From: Trinickia mobilis
Lineage (GTDB): Bacteria > Pseudomonadota > Gammaproteobacteria > Burkholderiales > Burkholderiaceae
Length of the DNA stretch: 64,000 bases
Direction: 5' to 3'
Assembly (NCBI RefSeq): GCF_017315705.1
Contig: NZ_JAFLRF010000011.1
Span: 116,410-180,409 of the forward strand
Of the stretch, positions 61,573 through 64,000 are shown in pieces. The notes beneath the pieces are model-generated. The model was given only the letters and a program-made list of their open reading frames with translations, ran no database searches and was not told the origin of the DNA. The first letter of the stretch is position 1. Each line of letters opens with the position of its first letter. A program made the position numbers and the translations under genes.

Positions 61573-62019
61573 GTGCTGACGATTACCCGAAAACTCGAAT
61601 TCGATGCGGGCCACCGCATCCCCGACCACCGCAGCCAGTGCCGCAACCTGCATGGGCACCGCTACGTGCTCGAAATCACGCTGCAAGGCGATGTCGTCGA
61701 AACGGAAGGCGCGCCGGACCGCGGCATGGTGATGGACTTCGCCGACGTCAAATCGCTGGCGATGGAGCATCTCGTCAATCTCTGGGATCATGCGTTTCTC
61801 GTCTACGAGGGCGACGCGAAGGTGCGCGAGTTTCTCGATTCGATGCCGGGCCACAAGACGGTCGTGCTCAACCGCATTCCGACGGTCGAAAATCTCGCGG
61901 CGATCGCGTTCGACGTGCTCGCCAACGTCTACGACGCGCACTACGGCGTGAACCTGCGCCTGCAGCGCGTGCGTCTCTACGAAACGCCGAATTGCTGGGC
62001 CGACGTGGTCCGCAACTAA
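61573..62019 (+). CDS. queD: 6-carboxy-5,6,7,8-tetrahydropterin synthase QueD
   Basis: 148 residues from a GTG. Zinc ligands His14, His28 and His30 (DAGHRI and NLHGHRY) and catalytic Cys23 are present, with the C-terminal LYETPNCWADV. It makes 6-carboxy-tetrahydropterin from dihydroneopterin triphosphate. Co-transcribed with queE. Confidence 0.95.
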   Translation: MLTITRKLEFDAGHRIPDHRSQCRNLHGHRYVLEITLQGDVVETEGAPDRGMVMDFADVKSLAMEHLVNLWDHAFLVYEGDAKVREFLDSMPGHKTVVLNRIPTVENLAAIAFDVLANVYDAHYGVNLRLQRVRLYETPNCWADVVRN

Positions 62020-62184
62020 GCTGCTTTTGTCAAGGTATGATCGTTCCGGTATAGCCATACGGCGATACACACATACGGAGCGAGACATGCTGGAGACCTT
62101 ATTCATAACCGCGCCATGCGGGCAACCAGCCCGCGTCATCGGGCGCTTTTCGTGCTGTACCGCGCGTGCGGGAGGAATGCGTCG

Positions 62185-62967
62185 ATGAGCGCCCTGACCA
62201 ATCCCCTCAAGCAACGCCTGAAGGAAGCCGGCCCGCTCTACGGGCTGTGGCTGTCGCTCGGCAGCGAGAACGCGGCCGAGGCGCTCGCGCATGCCGGCTT
62301 CGACTGGCTTTGCATCGACATGGAACACGCGCCGAACGATTCCGGCGATGTCACCGCGCAACTGCGCGCGATCGCCGCGGCGCACTTGCCGAGCGAGCCC
62401 GTCGTGCGCGTGCCCGCCAAAGATCCATGGCTCGTGAAGCGCGTGCTCGATGCGGGCGCGCGCACGATCATGTTCCCGAATATCGAATCGGCCGACGATG
62501 CGTTGCACGCGGTGCGGCTCACGCAATACCAGAACACGGAATCGCCCGAGGGCTTGCGCGGCGTCGCCGGCGTGGTGCGGGCGGCGGCCTTCGGCATGCG
62601 GCGCGATTACGTGCTGACGGCCAACGCGCAGATCGCGACGATCGTGCAGATCGAATCGGCCCGCGCGCTCGAGAATGTCGAAGCGATCGCGGCGACGCCG
62701 GGCGTCGACTGCTTGTTCATCGGCCCGGCCGATCTGTCGGCGAGCCTCGGTCATCTCGGGGACACCAAGCATCCGGAAGTGCAGGCGGCGATGGCGCGCA
62801 TTGCGGACGCGGCGCAGCGCGCCGGGGTCGCCACCGGCATCTTCGCGCTCGACAGCGCCGGCGCGCGCCAGTATCGCGATGCCGGTTTTCGATTCATCGC
62901 GCTTGCGGCCGACGTCATGTGGCTGCTGCGTGCGACGCGGCAAGCGTTACAGGAGGTGCGGTCATGA
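62185..62967 (+). CDS. HpcH/HpaI-family aldolase
   Basis: 260 residues from an ATG with GGGAGGA upstream. A TIM-barrel class II pyruvate aldolase: GLWLSLGSENAAEALAHAGFDWLCIDMEHAPND (about 20-52), the metal-binding Glu and Asp in VQIESARALEN and FIGPADLSASLG. HpaI-type enzymes cleave 4-hydroxy-2-oxo acids to pyruvate plus an aldehyde; no catabolic cluster surrounds it, so the substrate is open. Overlaps the next gene by 4 bp. Confidence 0.9.
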   Translation: MSALTNPLKQRLKEAGPLYGLWLSLGSENAAEALAHAGFDWLCIDMEHAPNDSGDVTAQLRAIAAAHLPSEPVVRVPAKDPWLVKRVLDAGARTIMFPNIESADDALHAVRLTQYQNTESPEGLRGVAGVVRAAAFGMRRDYVLTANAQIATIVQIESARALENVEAIAATPGVDCLFIGPADLSASLGHLGDTKHPEVQAAMARIADAAQRAGVATGIFALDSAGARQYRDAGFRFIALAADVMWLLRATRQALQEVRS

Positions 62968-63719
62968 GCAAACGGGCTACAACGAAGGCTTGGGCCATTG
63001 CGCCCTGGGCCATTCCGGTCCGGGCCGTCGCGGCCTGCGCGGGCGCGGCGCTCTGCGGCATCTTGGCGGTGAGCGTACCCGCCCATGCGCAGACGATGAC
63101 GCAGGAGGCCCCCGACGCGGAAACGCAGACGGCCGTCGCCGACTACAACGCCGGCAATCTTCCCGTCGCGTTGAAGGAATTCCGCCATGCCGCCGAGCAC
63201 GGCAGCCGGCTCGCCGAATTCAACTACGCGATGATGCTGCTGAACGGCGAGGGGACGTCGGCGAACGTCGATGAAGGCAAGAAATGGCTGCGCAAGGCGG
63301 CCGACGCGAACATGTCGCACGCGCAATACGTGTACGGGAAGATGTACGACGACGGCGATTTCGTCGCGCGTGACCCGGCGGAGGCGCATCGCTGGTTCCT
63401 GAAGGCTGCGCAGCAAGGCCACGTGCAGGCGGAACTCGCGCTCGCGAATCAGTTCCTCGACGGGCGCGGCACGATGCGCGACAACCAGCAGGCGTTCGTC
63501 TGGTACAAGAAGGCCGCCGAAGGCGGCGACATGACCGCGCAATACGTGACGGGGTCGTTTTATGAACGCGGCGGGGATGGCGTCGAGCAGAACCTGAACG
63601 TGGCGCGCGCGTACTACGCCGCCGCTGCGGCGCAGGGCGATCCGGCGGCGCGTCTGAAGTACCAGCAGCTCAGCACGCAATTGCAGCAGAAGGGGAAACC
63701 GCAAGCGCAGTCGCAGTAG
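62964..63719 (+). CDS. exported Sel1-repeat (TPR-like) protein
   Basis: 251 residues, starting ATGA-overlapped with the aldolase. The N-terminus has a long signal (hydrophobic 22-45, ending AHAQ). At least five Sel1-like repeats follow (about 55-230), e.g. AAEHGSRLAEFNYAMMLLNGEG and AAQQGHVQAELALANQFLDGRG. Such solenoids scaffold envelope or signalling complexes. The Gln-rich end is unstructured. Role unknown. Confidence 0.88.
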   Translation: MSKRATTKAWAIAPWAIPVRAVAACAGAALCGILAVSVPAHAQTMTQEAPDAETQTAVADYNAGNLPVALKEFRHAAEHGSRLAEFNYAMMLLNGEGTSANVDEGKKWLRKAADANMSHAQYVYGKMYDDGDFVARDPAEAHRWFLKAAQQGHVQAELALANQFLDGRGTMRDNQQAFVWYKKAAEGGDMTAQYVTGSFYERGGDGVEQNLNVARAYYAAAAAQGDPAARLKYQQLSTQLQQKGKPQAQSQ

Positions 63720-63755
63720 CGAACCGCAATCGCAATCACGATCGCAAGCAAAGAC

Positions 63756-63805
63756 GAACGCCGCGCTGGTTGGGGCCTAAAATCAAGACCCCCAGCGCGG
63801 CGTTC
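63756..63805. terminator. bidirectional terminator between the Sel1 gene and rodA
   Basis: GAACGCCGCGCTGG (63756-63769) pairs with its complement at 63792-63805 around a 22-nt loop. It overlaps the rodA stop codon on the minus strand. Confidence 0.7.
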
Positions 63806-64000
63806 AGCTTTTCATGAGCCGCTTCTGCCGCCCGACGCTCATGATGAGGCCGACCGCGACGCCGAGCGTGGTGAGGGCGGTGCCCCCGTAACTCATGAAC
63901 GGCAGCGGCACGCCGACGACCGGGAGAATCCCGCTCACCATCCCGATGTTGACGAACGCGTAGGTGAAGAACGCCATCGTGAGCGATCCGGCCAATAATC
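63804..64000 (-). CDS. rodA: rod shape-determining protein RodA (3' end only)
   Basis: The C-terminal ~65 residues of a SEDS-family peptidoglycan polymerase, cut by the window edge. [23 protein letters not shown] is the conserved last loop and helix of RodA/FtsW, and the short basic tail (GRQKRLMKS) suits RodA better than FtsW. The gene continues past 64000. Confidence 0.85.
   Translation of the reverse strand, partial: LLAGSLTMAFFTYAFVNIGMVSGILPVVGVPLPFMSYGGTALTTLGVAVGLIMSVGRQKRLMKS

Noticed and set aside
1-64000. CRISPR arrays, rRNA operons and insertion sequences
   Set aside because: No regularly spaced repeats of CRISPR size, no rRNA sequence and no transposase-like ORF were seen.

Overview
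This window looks like a chromosome of a Burkholderiaceae bacterium (Paraburkholderia, Caballeronia or Trinickia type). The base composition is high-GC. It has an OmpC-like Burkholderia porin, a GTP-dependent PEP carboxykinase, the conserved block topB / thioredoxin / dprA / def / fmt / lysE / htpX / rsmB / DUF4390 / ntrY / ntrX, a short NtrX without an AAA+ domain, and a queC-queE-queD operon. The genus is an inference from gene content.

Layout. 0-1 kb: three small overlapping ORFs of lower GC, unrecognised. 1.1-7.3 kb: a zinc-ribbon protein, dbpA, an aminotransferase/omega-amidase pair, an amino-acid binding protein and an FAD-linked 2-hydroxyacid dehydrogenase. 7.6-10.5 kb: divergent cadR/cadA metal resistance with a readable MerR-type promoter. 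10.6-20.6 kb: a porin, a GntR/UTRA regulator and a peptide-uptake operon (creatinase-like M24 protein, SBP, two permeases, fused ATPase, M20 hydrolase). 20.7-25.2 kb: a LysR-flanked operon of racemase, PLP desulfhydrase/sulfo-lyase and dicarboxylate-type symporter. 25.3-27.2 kb: a HipA-type kinase followed by its HTH partner and a broken gene.

27.5-39.3 kb: an 11.8-kb integrative element inserted into a tRNA-Lys(CTT) gene. A 47-bp exact repeat of the tRNA 3' part marks both ends, and a tyrosine integrase sits beside the intact tRNA. The element carries (i) an excision/replication-like module with iteron-like repeats, (ii) an IncP-type oriT with a TraJ homologue but no relaxase, plus two perfect KorB operator palindromes without korB, (iii) a three-Cys-motif protein and its partner TcmP behind an SOS box, and (iv) a divergent operon of ubiquitin-like protein, E2-like protein, JAMM peptidase and E1-like ThiF protein, faced by a WYL-domain (CapW/BrxR-like) regulator. 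I read it as a mobilisable defence island: (iii) is probably and (iv) very probably phage or genotoxic-stress related, and (ii) suggests it travels by borrowing the transfer machinery of an IncP-type plasmid.

39.6-64 kb: ordinary chromosome. It holds a thioesterase, a patatin-like protein, a 2-hydroxyacid dehydrogenase, pckG, a LysR regulator, topB, a thioredoxin-like protein, dprA, def-fmt, a LysE exporter, htpX, rsmB, DUF4390, ntrY-ntrX, tRNA-Phe, queCED, an HpaI-type aldolase, a Sel1-repeat protein and the 3' end of rodA at the window edge.
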